64,000 bases of DNA. It comes from Straminergon stramineum. Its lineage: Eukaryota; Streptophyta; Bryopsida; Hypnales; Calliergonaceae. This document shows, piece by piece, positions 38,108-50,600 of this stretch. The notes beneath the pieces are model-generated. The model was not told where the DNA came from. It ran no database searches and worked only from the letters and a program-made list of their open reading frames with translations. Every line of letters starts with the position of its first letter. Position 1 is the first letter of the stretch. The stretch covers positions 5,523,001 through 5,587,000 of the forward strand of contig OY987266.1 of assembly GCA_963920665.1 (NCBI GenBank), in the 5' to 3' direction. Made by a program: the position numbers and the translations under genes.

Positions 38108-38275
38108 TTGTCAAGTTGTTGCGCCTCACAGTGATGCGGGTGGGGGTGCGGGTAGATTGTTGCCACGGTGACAATTGACAAAATGGCGAAATCCAAACAT
38201 ACATATATTGTACAAGAGGTTCACAAGAAGGTTTATGAACAAATCGACGCAAGTTTGATCATTGCATTAGGAGTG
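38108..38275 (-). repeat. Repeated coding-like module, copy 3
   Basis: A third, more degraded version follows copy 2 head-to-tail: the same CTTGTCAAGTTGTTG entry, CACGGTGACAATTGACAAAAT block and CATACATATATTGTACAAGAG block. The two adjacent copies are therefore a tandem duplication. Confidence 0.5.
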
Positions 38276-38375
38276 TGAATGAGAAGGAGAGAAATAGGGC
38301 GAAGGATGAGCAGGATGGGATGATGGGAACGATGATGGGAGGGGGTGGAAATCCGGGCGGAGACACCCCCTAACC

Positions 38376-39085
38376 GTCGAGCTTATAGTTGTGTGATGAG
38401 CCTCTTGCAGAGGTCCAAGCAAGGGTGAATGTAAAACAAACCGCCCTGTTTTTGTGCCGTAACAACTTTAATGTTAACATCTTCCCCAACTAAAGGCCTC
38501 TTCGCATGAAGGACTGGACCGGACCTCCAACTGGGCCCCGGGGGGTTTGCATGACGAAATTGTGAACTTGATTTCCAATATAGAGCTCCGGTCCCTCCCT
38601 GGCTCTTCCATCCTTGAATTTAGGATTTTCAAACCCGCTCTCCTTTCCATCAACCTGACTTACTAAAATAAACAAAGATTATCCTCCACATGTCTCCTTG
38701 TCTCACGTCATAAGTCAAACTTCCTTTTAAATATACAGAGAGTTCTCAAGTTCTCTCTACAAGTATTTTTTTATAGAAGTATCACTGCCACATGCCAATC
38801 AATCCTAAAAATATGGAAATGTTATATTTGGAGAACCGGTTCACATGTGGAAGCTTGATGTGACATAGACCCAATCTTCATGAACTGGCCCCTGAAGCTC
38901 CACCTCTGGTCCGATCCTACATGTGAATAGCCTCTAAATTGGGGCCTCTAATTGCAAATGTGAACTCAAAATTTGCAAAAAAAATTTTGCGTAGCAAATA
39001 AAAGGTTCCTGCGTTTTCCCCAGGGGTAAAATATAGGGGTGAAAATAGCTCCACAAGAGACTCGTCACACAACTATAAGCTCAAC
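38376..39085. mobile_element. About 710-bp TIR element
   Basis: Inverted ends of roughly 35 bp share GAGCTTATAGTTGTGTGA, then GAGTCTCTTG-like words. Similar direct repeats flank it: CACCCCCTAACC on the left (38,364-38,375) and CACCCCTAACC on the right (39,089-39,099). A flank of 9-11 bp would suit a Mutator-like element, but the spacing to the right end is imperfect. No transposase frame. Confidence 0.65.
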
Positions 39086-39109
39086 ACACACCCCTAACCT
39101 CCTTCTAGT

Positions 39110-39420
39110 GGTTGGGGTGGATTGACCTAGGGATTTTTTTTTCATTTATTGTAGGCAGTGCCAAAAGCAATAATAATTGGAAGGTTGAAGTTGTTTACAT
39201 CCATGGAAATGGATGAAACTTAAAATATATGGATGAAGTTTCATTTATTCATCCAAAATTATATACTTTCATCTAAGTAAAGTAATATTGTCCCAAGATG
39301 TGGTAGCAAATTAGTGATTTCATCCACTAGAAAGCAAGAATATTTCGCCTAATATTTTGTCAAAAAAAATTCATCGCTTTTTGGAAAAAATTCCCTAAAA
39401 AAAACCTAGATCTCAGACCT
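39110..39420 (+). repeat. Dispersed repeat shared with 57,470-57,850
   Basis: Both places contain TTGTTTACATC(C/T)ATGGAAATG-type, GATATTGTCC / AATATTGTCC and TTTCATCC(A/G)CT words in the same order, with many differences. An old mobile-element fragment. Confidence 0.55.
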
Positions 39421-39597
39421 TGTTGAATGCCCCATGCAATTAATGGTGAAGCACTTCAACTGTAAATGCAAATGTATATATTTATAGCAAAATTGGCAAA
39501 GCCCTTCAATCCTAATTATGTTATTCACCTCCCAAAGGTAGACAATTGCATTCCTGTGAATTGAAAGGCACCTCTTCACCAATGTTTATTGCTTAAC

Positions 39598-42332
39598 ACA
39601 AATGTCAAAATTGGGGTCTTCAAACAAGACTTACAACTAAATGTTTGGATTGGCTACTCCATGGTTCATCAACATTGATATGGAAAATACCACGGCTAAT
39701 TCAAGGTTAGCCTATAGAAGTAGGAAAAAAATCAATTGCATTTTGAAAACAATGGATGCAAAATAAGAAGGAAATTGGTAGGGCTAGAAATCAACTAATG
39801 CCGACCCACCAAGTTCAAGGTTATTTTACTCCCATCCATTGACCACTTACTGGAATTTAGCTACCATGGGATAATATTCAATGGCTAATACCTAGGGAAG
39901 GTGAAGGTCATACCCACTTCTGTTCTCTCTAGTATCAACCTTGTGGGCAGGGTATTGAACTAGGGGATTCAATAACTTAGGTGGTTTTGAGGAATTAGAG
40001 TAATAGGATAGAATGCATTTTGAAAATGCCTAAGCAATTTCATAGCTTTTATCTACGACTTATGTAATGCATTCAATCCATGTTGTGACAATTTGTTCAA
40101 ACTCTTGTACAAATCTTACTTAGAATCTCAATTTGAACATCTAGCCCCTTGAAAACCAAACCAAAATTAAGGTTTTAATTGGGTCACAATTCTATTGGTA
40201 GATATTTGAGTAGGTAATATAGTGACTTTGTTTTTTCAAATTCTTTGATTGGACCTACTTACACATAAAATATTCTTTGTTGATTTTAATGATATGAACA
40301 TGGCCTCAACTAATTATAATTTTCAAATTATGATGAGATAAATTGGTCATTTTTCAAATAATGAATCTTTTTTTTTCCAAGCTAGGGGTTAGATAAGGTC
40401 AATTTCTTGTTGTGTTCTAATAACTATAAGAATTCTTCCTATGAGAATTTTATTTATATACTAATCCAAAGCAATAGCTTATAAGGGTAGTTAAAGAATT
40501 ATTTGAAGAAGGTAAAAACTTTGATTCCTAAACTCTTCTGATTTTCATGCAAGTTTTGATTACTATTCTCAACTCCATCTTCGATGAGTTGGGAAGATCC
40601 TTGGCCTTCAAATGGTGAAGGGCTATGCTAAGTTCAGTTCCTACCAACATAACATTACACATTGGTGCTCATTTGACTTTGGTTGTGGCTTGTTTGTTCA
40701 CCTACCACAAGGTCATGAATTTTTAGGATGCAAATTTCTAGATATTGAATTTTGGATCACTTCTCTTCTTAGCAAATTGTTTGTAGTGCCAGGGGATGGA
40801 ACAAAGAGGAGCTCATATTTTTCATAAAATTATGCATTAACCACTTGAAGAAGATAAAAATTATATTGCAATATTCATTACTTGTTGCAATTTTCACTCA
40901 CAGAATACAACCAATAAGCAAGCATTTGTATTCATGAGCACTCTTATAAATGTGTACTAAGCTACAAAATGTATTGAATTTAGAATTTTTTATTCCCAAA
41001 GAAAGATCTTCACTCTAAATCATTGTAAAGAAAATAATCTAAATTGATTTCTTAAAAATTTAAGAGTTTTTCAAGCATTTCCAAGTACAAACTACAACAC
41101 TTTCCATCAAAAAGTCATCACAAATCGCAAAAGGAGGAGAATATAATTGTCTTGGGCTATATCAATGTACAAAAATTTTAACAACGAAAAGCTCATTGAC
41201 ATGTAAAAAATAGAGTTTAGGATCGAAAGCCACATTAAAATATTAGATATCATAGGAAGTGAAATTTAAATAAAATAAAATTGCACATACATAATAAAAA
41301 TATCCCTTAAAATAGATTATTTTGTGTAGTGTCTATTGAATCTGACCCTAGGGTGCGATACTATATGATGTTGTGTATTGTAAAAGACAATGAAGGAAAT
41401 TTTAGAAGAGTTTTAAATCTTAAATACCCAAGGCTTTTTTCAAGCTTCTTGGAATTTGCTTTAAATTGAACAAAAAGCCAATATTTTGATAAGTTTTATC
41501 AATTGTTTTTGAATTGTAACCATACAAATTCAAAGTAGACATATTAGGGATCATATAGAAAAGAAAACACAACAATACCATTTATAGATTGAAAGATTCT
41601 AATATTTTATTATCAAGGTGTTAAAAGTGTGAAAGTGATTTGAAGTCTTCCAATTCTCTTTTCACATGTCAAAAATTAAAAAATTGGTTATCAAAAATTT
41701 ATGACATTAAAGGACATAACCAATTAACCAATTAACCACAATCAATTTATGACTTCTCAAAATCTACTCTACAATTTTTTCAAATGAATTTCTAATGTGA
41801 TTTTTTCTCCAAGATCTAGTGTACTTGAGGCAAGAGCCCTCATCACTAGAAAATCAAGATTTGCAATGGGCACCCTTGCACTAAATCTTGAATAGAAAAA
41901 TCACAATCATTCATTTTCCAAATCAGATTTTTTATGCAAAAACTAGACTTCAGAAAGGAATTTGAAAAACCGTAAATGACTAAAAGAAATAACTTGGTAA
42001 GGTTTTATTTAACTTCAAAGTATTGTTGACACCAAAATTTGTTCCTCAATTCAAGCATTTAGGGGTTAAATTACCATTGAAGTAAGTTTATGTGCACATG
42101 TAATTAACATTGCCCAAAGAGTGTGACAATATATGAGATATTGATTACAAATGATAGATGTAAACAATCAAAACATAAGAACCCTTGAGGCTATGAGGGT
42201 CTAGTGTTGATTTTTGTCAATTTACCTAGATATAACACTTAGAAAATTCATAACTTACTCGTAAGGTACCCAAATAATGCATGATAAATTGTGTAGGATT
42301 CCTCTTTTGATAGCCAATAAGATTTAATGCAA
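39598..42332 (+). repeat. Long duplicated repeat, copy B (empty site)
   Basis: Matches copy A (20,418-24,868) but lacks the 1,722-bp TIR element: at 41,411-41,430 the sequence passes directly through a single TTA. The preserved 71-codon frame is at 40,612-40,827. Confidence 0.85.
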
Positions 42333-43604
42333 TTCATTTATTTTTAACCCCTATCGATCCATGTTTGAAAATTGGAAAATTCTCATGAAATTGTCAAAAA
42401 TCAACACTCTTTAAAGAAAACCTGCTATTAATCAAATTTTACTCATTTCTTAGAATTTGAAGGATCTTTTGCTTGATAAGGAGTTAGGTCACCTATTACT
42501 AATTTAGAGTCTAAAGGCAATGTGTGAGTGAGTGTGAATAAAGCCTACGAAATAGAGCAAATAGTTTTATTCAAGTTTGCTTGAACTTTTGACTATGCTC
42601 CTTAAAGACACACATAGTCACTTTTTGGCACTTGGATGATTGAAAATGAGGTATACATGATGAAGATTAACTATGTTTCATCCATTATTCAGAGGTCTTT
42701 GAATGAATTTGCCCCAAAAGTGGTGGAAATCACCTCACTAAAGTATCATGGACAATTCATGAATTGTAGGAGTCTCTATTCAATTGAAGAAAGCCCAACT
42801 ATCTAGGAAAAGATAGTGACAAGTTTTTTGGCAGTGCCTATGACTATCCAAGGTCAAAATGAATGGATAGAAAATGCTTCCAAAACAACATTTTCCCATA
42901 CCATTCTTTTATAATCTTGGGACTTTTGAGTGCATGAGTCCTTAGATTAGGGCCATTATACACAAAAAGTTGGTGCATACCGACAAAAGATTTACATTCT
43001 AGCTTTAGACAAGCATGTTTTCTAGACAATTCATGTCAACCCCATCATCTAGGGCTACGGTAGAGGATACTATTGTATTGCATTTGCAATGCTTATAGCA
43101 TTTAAACCAATATACAGAAGTGTCATTCTTGAGAGGTCAGTTATGGAGAGCTCTCAGGGCGCTACAACCAAACTTTTCAGATCAAATTTTTCTCCCTAGG
43201 AATGAATTTCATATACAATCATTCAAAGTGGGAGGATGTAGATCACTAACAGTGATAATAGAAATCCCAGTTTCCATTCAAAGATTAGTGGGTAAAAGAC
43301 ATTTAGCCTAGTCATGCTGACAGCCAGATTGCAAATTGAAGGACAACCAAGTGTATGAATTACAGATGAGTTGCTGTTATCAGGGTTCAATGGTTCAGTA
43401 TAGGAGACAAGATCAGGTCCCTAAGTAGACGGTTTTCATATTCTCTACCTTATTCCGACAGTGATCAATCACTGAGCACTGCTCCCCAGTAGTACCATCT
43501 GGAAAATGCGCACATATCCTGAATGGAATGGAAAACTTCGAAGCTTGAAGAATTGGATCCCCTAGAGTAGTTATAGAAAGGAATTGGGGTACCAATCTAC
43601 AGCT
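42333..43604. other. Intergenic; right part probably the acyltransferase 3' UTR
   Basis: No gene recognised at 42,333-43,100. From about 43,120 the composition becomes gene-like and leads into the stop codon of the minus-strand acyltransferase at 43,605, so it probably includes its 3' UTR. Confidence 0.4.
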
Positions 43605-46600
43605 TCAACTTGAAAATTTTGGTGTTTTTGGTGTTCTTGGTGATTTCGGCCTCAGTAGAGTAGGGTGAGCAGACATGATGATGGCCAAATACTCTGGATT
43701 TCGTTTCAGAAAGCCACTGAACTCCTCCCAGCTGATTTTCCCATCACGATTTAGATCTAGTGTGTCAAAAAGTTTCAATACCTGCAAATCATCCAGTGAA
43801 ACAATGTTATTTTTGGACAAGTAGCGATTCACTAAAATTTAGAAGAGAAGCAAAGAATTGTAGGGCGTCATAGTAGCTCCCCTAACATGTCAGTGAGTTT
43901 TGAAACCCTAAACTTCATTGACATCCTGGTCCTGAATCCATTTCCGGCAAACCTGTTATCCAAATGTTAGGGTAACTACCCTGACTATCCCTAAATTGGC
44001 AAAGAGGAGTAGCAGCATGATGGATGGGGCTATTTGAGCATATGTACCGTTAATGGGGGCAGCTCAGGGAAGATGGCAAGCAAACTCCTCTCCACCTCCT
44101 CACGGGAAAGGGTGCCATCACCATTCACATCACAAGCTTTGAATGCCGCCTCCATTGTGCTTGCAAATGACGTGTGGGTAGACACAAAGGCTAGCCCTGC
44201 CAAAAACTGCTCATACACCGTGATTTACTTGAGAACCCTGGTTTGTAGCTGAACTGATCTTTCGAAAATACATGTACATTTAAAGAGGTATGCTCACTAG
44301 TGGAAAGTATGTCATGTTCCAACCAGAGAGTCCATCCAACCTTGCTGGAATTGGTCACTAATGATCTGTTCCAGTTGAGTTCGATGGACTCCCAGGTTGC
44401 AATCGCACATGGCTTCCCAGAATGCTGAGATCTGACTGATATAACTCAGCAACATAAAAGACACATTTGAAACAAAAGTAGATTAGGACGGCAGAAGGGG
44501 TTTCATTTGCATACCTCTCGAAAGTTGATATCGCCGTGCCCATCCTTGTCAAGAAGATGGAACACCTGTTTAGTGCTTTCTGAATTTGGAAGGTCAAGTG
44601 CCGTAAGGAATTCATCATATGTAACTAAACCACTGCAATTACAACAAAAGTAGTCATAGGTCAATGTAGGGACGCACACGAAACTAAAAACCCTTTTGCA
44701 ATTAGCTGCTAGTCAACATCCATAATTGTACGTCACCAAGTGGAACGCGAGATGCAGAGCGAGGAAACAGTGACCAATTTCTTGAGTACATGCAACATAA
44801 GTGAAAATCCTGTCCTATTCCAGTCTGAAAGTCCATCTGTTAGAAATGGTCACTACTGCAAGAATATTGAAAACCTATTGCAAATCCCAATTAAAGTACC
44901 TATGTTTGACATCCATTGCACTGAACTTGGTCAAATAGTTTTGGGCTGTCGCATAGTCCAGCCGAAATAGCTTCTCCATGCGCGCAAACTCGACCAACGA
45001 ACTTCCAGAAGGCTGCTTAAGCTTCTGTGCAGCTAGTGATAATTTGATATCCAGAAAGGTATGCTCTGTGCAGACGACACCTAATGCTTTGGCCATCTCG
45101 CTGCGCACCCTATTTGCAAAATCATGAGGATTTTTCATCTCCTTCACTGTTGGTACCATCACCGGTAAATACTCCACCTGCAAAGATTACCACCGGCAAA
45201 CAGTGCACACTATCATTACTCTACTGGAAATTAAACAGTCAAATAGTCCTGGGCTGTGGCGTAGATATCACGTCATGTTCCAACCAGGGAGTGCATCCAA
45301 CTTCACTAGAATTGGTCCCTAATGACCAGTTCCAGTCAAGTTGTGTCATTACACGGATTACACAATTCATGATAATTTTAAGACATGTTTCAGCATCTAC
45401 AATTCTCTGTCCATGCCCAAGTGGGAGTTGCAGATATAGAAAGAGAATATGTTGCTGTTTAGTTGAGGGGGCGAGGTAATTAATACCTCCATGAAATTGA
45501 CAAACTGGGTCATGAGCTGGAACAGAATGATCAGTGGACCTCCTTGGTCACACCAACATGGATTCATATACTTGTGAGGGTATTTGATGACCATGGGCTG
45601 CACAGGCAGACCCGGCGAGAAGGCTCCCGTTTTGAAAGAGATTATTGCTTTCCCATTGGTGGTGGTGGCCTCTGGAAACAACATGACGTGTGGCCATTTG
45701 TTGTCCATAGCCCTTCGCCGAATGTTCCCGGCTGCATGATGCCTAGACTCAGCTGATACTCTGTCCACCGGTATTATCTGCGCAATTCAAAAGTCAGCAA
45801 TCCACTTCCTAACAAAAATCAGTTCAAATGTCAATACTCCACATCCCTAGTAACTTCAGTTCAAAGTCAGCACTCTTGTTCACCAACTTTCAACAAAACT
45901 GCATATGGGATATGAAAATTGCACATTCAAAAACTCCTTTTTTCAGAGTAGGCTATGATTCTCAAGGATCGGCAACCTTACCATGCACTTTTTTAAGTTC
46001 ATACTAAGAATTCTAGGAGATTGGCAATCACCAAGGCCATCACCATGCAATATTTTTTACCGAAGTGAAAAAATAGTGTGCACGTGGCATGTGCAGTTTC
46101 AACAAAAATAATGTCCAAGGTAATAGACCCTATGTATCAATTACAGTGTACATTCAAATGTTCAAATGCACTCTATGATACATAGTGTTGCAAATAGTCA
46201 CACGGCACAAATAGGGTCTCTTCCCTAATTAATATACAAATCCAGTTCAAGACACAACAAACATAGACGGGTGCAGGTGACCTACTTGCAGAGCATGTAA
46301 AAACATGCCAACAACGAGCATCTCCACATTCTCCTTGGCTGTCACAAGAACAGGCAAGTGCCGGTAAAACACAAAGATTGGGTCCACGAACCCAATATGA
46401 TTCGACACAATAATAGGCGCCACTGAACGATGAGCAGGCCTCCCCTTGATAGAAATGTAATAATACCCCATAGTGAACATCACGACTCTAGCTCCCAACC
46501 TCGCAGGCCACAAAAGAAACCTTCGCCACGGATGGAAAGGCTTGAACAAAGGGTCAGAGACGCCAATCAATGCTAGTCTGATGAACAAGTAGCCCAAGGT

Positions 46601-46831
46601 CATGAGTGTCAACATGGCCCCCACTCGCACGAGGAACAAAGGAAAGAGGAGAATGGACTTGAGTCTTTGGATGGGGCTCCAGTTGCTGGACTCGTGGAAA
46701 GGGTTCACCGGGGGATCTCCTATTGCTGGTCGCTCGCCCAGAGGAAACTCTGGAACAATCTTTGGGTCATACTCGTCATCATCTGAAGAATCAAAATCTT
46801 CTGTTGGAATCGCCATGGTTCTAGAGCTCAT
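43605..46831 (-). CDS. LPEAT2: Lysophospholipid acyltransferase, LPEAT2-type, with EF-hands
   Basis: Transfers an acyl group to lysophosphatidylethanolamine or related lysophospholipids at the ER in plant membrane repair. Six exons in phase: 46,831-46,286, 45,777-45,487, 45,177-44,900, 44,632-44,515, 44,206-44,048, 43,781-43,605; 522 residues (Arabidopsis LPEAT2 is about 540). An acidic N-terminus precedes a hydrophobic stretch at about 57-92. PlsC motif I is NHIGFVD (144-150); motif III is FPEAT (216-220), with Ala where EGT is usual. Three canonical EF-hand loops lie at 400-411 (DKDGHGDINFRE), 437-448 (DVNGDGTLSREE) and 473-484 (DLNRDGKISWEE), implying calcium sensing. The second Met (codon 6, AACCATGGCG) has the better context and may be the true start. 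The exon 5/6 junction aligns without gap to the family. Confidence 0.92.
44310..44380. repeat. Intron repeat, paired with 45,271-45,342
   Basis: Introns 2 and 4 of the acyltransferase gene share about 70 bp in direct orientation (TCATGTTCCAACCAG, then CATCCAAC and AATTGGTC words). The intron 2 copy is preceded at 45,238-45,264 by a near match to exon 3 sequence at 44,931-44,958 (TCAAATAGT..TGGGCTGT). Confidence 0.7.
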
Positions 46832-48189
46832 TCACATTCTTCTACAACCATGACAACCATGTGTTCAGTAAGCTATTGAAGAATTGTTAAACAACATCAT
46901 AAGGAGACTGATCATGGAGAAGGACTTCTCAACGCGTGTACATTCAGTGTTTGTTAGTGTAAACGACTTTGCTAGAAGACCTGTACAAGCACAAAAATAG
47001 GGGATAGACTTACAATTGAGTCCATGCATGATTAGGATATACACATAGAACTATTAACTTTGAGATCATGGAAAGGCAAGATAAGCTGGTAATGCAATTC
47101 ATGGATATTACATATCAATCGCAGGAAGGTTCCCTTGAATTGCCTTCTTCTACCCACTTGCAAGGAACTATCCAATGTATTTAATTCATAGCTTCTCAAT
47201 TATTTCAGTTAAATAAATGGAGATTTCTCTTCATTATCGGCCTACAGAACTGCTATTTCCCCGTAATTCACGTTCAAAAAACACTGAAACGTCTAGTTTA
47301 CATGAAACCCTGTTAATGAACCTCTGCAACATGAGGAGAATCCCTATCAGTCAAAAGTAGGACGCAAAACCTAAAACGAGACGCATCACCTAAATCCAGA
47401 ACCAAGAGACTTCTTGTTTCCAATTTGCAGGGAAGAACACACCCCACAAACAAAGCGCAGACGAATATTTCAAAAAACTTCACAACACCCAGCGATTCAC
47501 CAAAACACGTCAAAAACTCAACCCCTGGCAAAACCCTTTAATTCCACTGCCAGAATTCGCTCAGGAACCACGAACAGCAACGAAAGCAGAGATTGAGAAC
47601 AAGAGCACCGACAGAACAAGAAAGATTTCTCCAAAATTCAAAATCTCACAAACCCAACCGAATTTCACCCAAATTACCTCGAATTCAACCCACACGATGA
47701 TTTTAAATAGACAATCTCACCGATTTTCATCAATCTAAGGTTCCGAACGCAAGAATGAGCTCTGTAAACATCAGAAATTCAAAAAAAGCCCGGTGATCAC
47801 TGGAGTTTGCAGCAGTGCCATTCAAGAGATGATCTCGATTCTACTACTGCTTGCGATTCAGAGAAAAAAAAAGAATAGCATCATCGAAATGGTATCTGCG
47901 AAGAAATCCAATGAGTTTCTGAGGTGTGTGGATTGTTTGACTGTTGACAATTTCTTACCCATGGTGCCGGATTTTGCTCCGGAGTGTGCCGGATTCGGCT
48001 GTGTCCGCTGAAAGAGGCATCCAGGATTGGATGAATGTGGGATGAGAGAGGGAAAAGGGGTTCGAGAGTGGATGAATGTCGGTGTGGGAAAGGTTGACAA
48101 GATCAATCTGGGTCGGTGTCGCTGTGACGGGAGTTGTCGTCGTGTTAACCCTGAATTGTCAAGTGATTGATTTGAGCAGTCACTTGGGT
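46832..48189. other. Upstream region of the acyltransferase gene
   Basis: Gene-like composition at 47,290-48,130 suggests a non-coding first exon and promoter for the minus-strand acyltransferase, probably with a 5' UTR intron below 47,300. I cannot place the transcription start. Confidence 0.4.
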
Positions 48190-48192
48190 ACC

Positions 48193-48221
48193 CCAAAAAT
48201 TAATTGTTGATTAATTTTTGG
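48193..48221. repeat. Perfect 12-bp hairpin
   Basis: CCAAAAATTAAT and its complement are separated by TGTTG. It stands six bases before the larger foldback at 48,227. Confidence 0.85.
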
Positions 48222-48226
48222 ATATA

Positions 48227-48327
48227 ATAATAAAACTAGAGAGAAAACATGAATGAATTGCAGTCAAATTTCAAATGCTTTGGAATTCAACTACAATTCA
48301 TTCATGCTTTCTCTCTAGTTTTATTAT
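48227..48327. mobile_element. Foldback / MITE-like hairpin with 38-bp arms
   Basis: Arms 48,227-48,264 and 48,290-48,327 are complementary at 36 of 38 positions around a 25-bp loop; each arm contains ACTAGAGAGAAA and CATGAATGAATTG (or complement). A small MITE or small-RNA hairpin would look like this. No clear target duplication was found. Confidence 0.75.
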
Positions 48328-48329
48328 CA

Positions 48330-49639
48330 CTTTGAATTATGTAAAAATGACTCCTGTGAGTGTTTTAACCCTTTAACCCCTTGGACATTCAAATTTTGAA
48401 TATTGGATGACAACAACCACATCCCAACACACAAAAATGCATTTTTTTCATCCATTGAGTTTTTTGAAAATTCGTGTGTTAGTTCCTTAACATTTGTATG
48501 GTATAGATTTCTAAGACTTTGTTTTGCAAATATTCTATGGTTCAAAGGGTATTAGTAGGTGTGGCCTAAAAAAAACATTTTTAGTTCAAAAAATGCCAAC
48601 CTCCCCAAAAATTGTTGTGTTCAAATATCTTTGTAAAGTTATTAATTTTCAATTACTTCACAATGCAATATAGTAAAATCCCAAGGTACATACCTAGTAT
48701 CCCTATTTCTTAGTGCTAATGTAGGAAGCTCTTGCTAAAGCAAATTTATCATATCTAGGAAGATAACAAGTGCTAATCATTAGGGGAGATTTGAAGCCTT
48801 TACAAGACTGCAAGTTCCCAGGCTAAGGGGAATGCAAGAACTGCATCATTGCTGCTATCTGACATGGCTGAGACCATACCACATCAAAAAAAATTGAATT
48901 TTTTTTAACTTCTTTTTGCATTTCATAACTAATCATTTTTATTTTTTATATTTTTTTCTTGACAGCAACGAGTTGTTCCCGAATAGCACAAGAAACAAGT
49001 AGGGGACCAAACCTGAAACGACCCTCCCTTGCCCCCAAATCTCCCCCAATACCTTTCTAATTTGAACAATATAAAAAAAAAACATTCAAGTTTAGTAGGT
49101 AAAGAAGTAACTTGGGATCAATTTATAATATAAATTTTCTAAAGCAAACTCAAGCTATTTTACTTGTCTTATGGAAAATTACAAAAACACAATAAAAGGC
49201 CAAAAGAAAATAGATTTCTAATCACCCATAAATTCATAATTTTCTTCTTCAATTATCCTTGTTCATCTATAATGATCCAAATGCAAGTAATTTCTACATG
49301 TTATCAAAAACATCTAATCATATATTCATTTTATCATTCAAAAAGAAGTAGATTAGCTTTTCAATGATTTACTTACTATGACTAAATGAACGGAAAAATT
49401 CCTACATTTATTCAATTGGAGAGAAAGTACATTTTTGCCTTCAATTTTGTATGAAATATAGAGCCCAAAACAAATTTTGAAAAAAATTAGCAAAAAATGA
49501 CATTCCAAAATGAGAGAAAATTTGTTATGTTTGAAGGCCAAGGTTGGTGCGCATAGAAGCATCCTTGACAATAATAGAAACTAAATGTATCTCATTTCTT
49601 ACAAATCAAGTGCTTGGATGACACTTGCTTTGTAAGCAA
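48330..49639. other. AT-rich intergenic DNA
   Basis: Runs of A and T, no coding content. A TTTAACCCCTTGG word near 48,370 recalls the AGGGGTTAA words in the repeats at 23,336 and 56,722. Confidence 0.4.
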
Positions 49640-50600
49640 GTGACTTTTTATCCCTTGAAGGACTAAGTAACATTTTTTGGCAATATAGTGTTTTGGGTCA
49701 TCCATTTATGAATGAAATTTTCACATGTGGTTGAGGACTAGCTTTAAGGTGCAACAATCTTCATAACTTCAAACTACATGGTTAAAAAGTTATTGTTTGA
49801 TATGCACTTTCTTTCTCAATACACGCAATGTAGGCAACATAGAAAAAATCAATATTTTAAGAAATAAAAATTTGAACTTGGTTTTCTAGATTTCTACATA
49901 TGTAGAGAGCTTAGAATCATTCCATTTTGATTAACAAGATGAAAATTATGAGGAGTTTTAGTTTGTGGGTAATTATGGAATCTCTACTAAAAAAAAGTAT
50001 TTGAAGTCCTTATTGAATTCAATATTCAATATTTTTGGAAAAAAACAAAAGCATAGGATGTAGATGGTTTTTTTACAACATTACAACCATTGGAATTGGA
50101 ATTGGAATTTTTCAATTCTATAACTAAATTCTTAACAATTTAGTGTTTTTAATCATACTCTACCTCTTTCTAGTTGCTACTTTTTCAAGGATGAAAACAA
50201 AATATATTTTGTTGAAATTTTTTATATGCATTCTCAACTTAGTTCTTCAACATATTATGGAGAGTTACAAGTTGTAGGATCTATACATTTTGGGGTTAAA
50301 AATTTGAAAGATGAAACCTAACTATTTGGGAATACTTCTTTTTGAAAATTCAAACATTATAATCAAAGAATTGGTAAGGTCTCTTACTTTGAAATTTTAG
50401 GAGGAAGATATACTCTAACAAGTAAACCAAAGGTTCCTACATTGAAGTTGTTAATGAATAAATATAGATGAAGATTTTAGCCTTGCTTTAGATACAAGTA
50501 TTTTGAAGTAATTTTGAACCTAAAAAACACCACATTCCTTTAAGGGTTCATCCACCTACCTTAAAACATTGATTTGAATCAATTTGCCCAAAGACTTGCT
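49640..50600 (-). repeat. Diverged inverted relative of the 1,722-bp TIR element
   Basis: The complement matches 22,690-23,350 in order: CAAATAGTT, GAAGTAGAGAATG-like, CCAATGGTTGTAATG, CAAAAATATTGAA, AACTAAAA.TCCTCATAA, GGAATGATTC, AATAACTTTTTAACCATG. Many substitutions; ends not identified. Confidence 0.65.

Noticed and set aside
43782..43832. Upstream extension of acyltransferase exon 6
   Set aside because: A TTTGCAG acceptor at 43,782 gives a gap-free fit to the family and keeps phase with exon 5; the extension contributes an unmatched insert.
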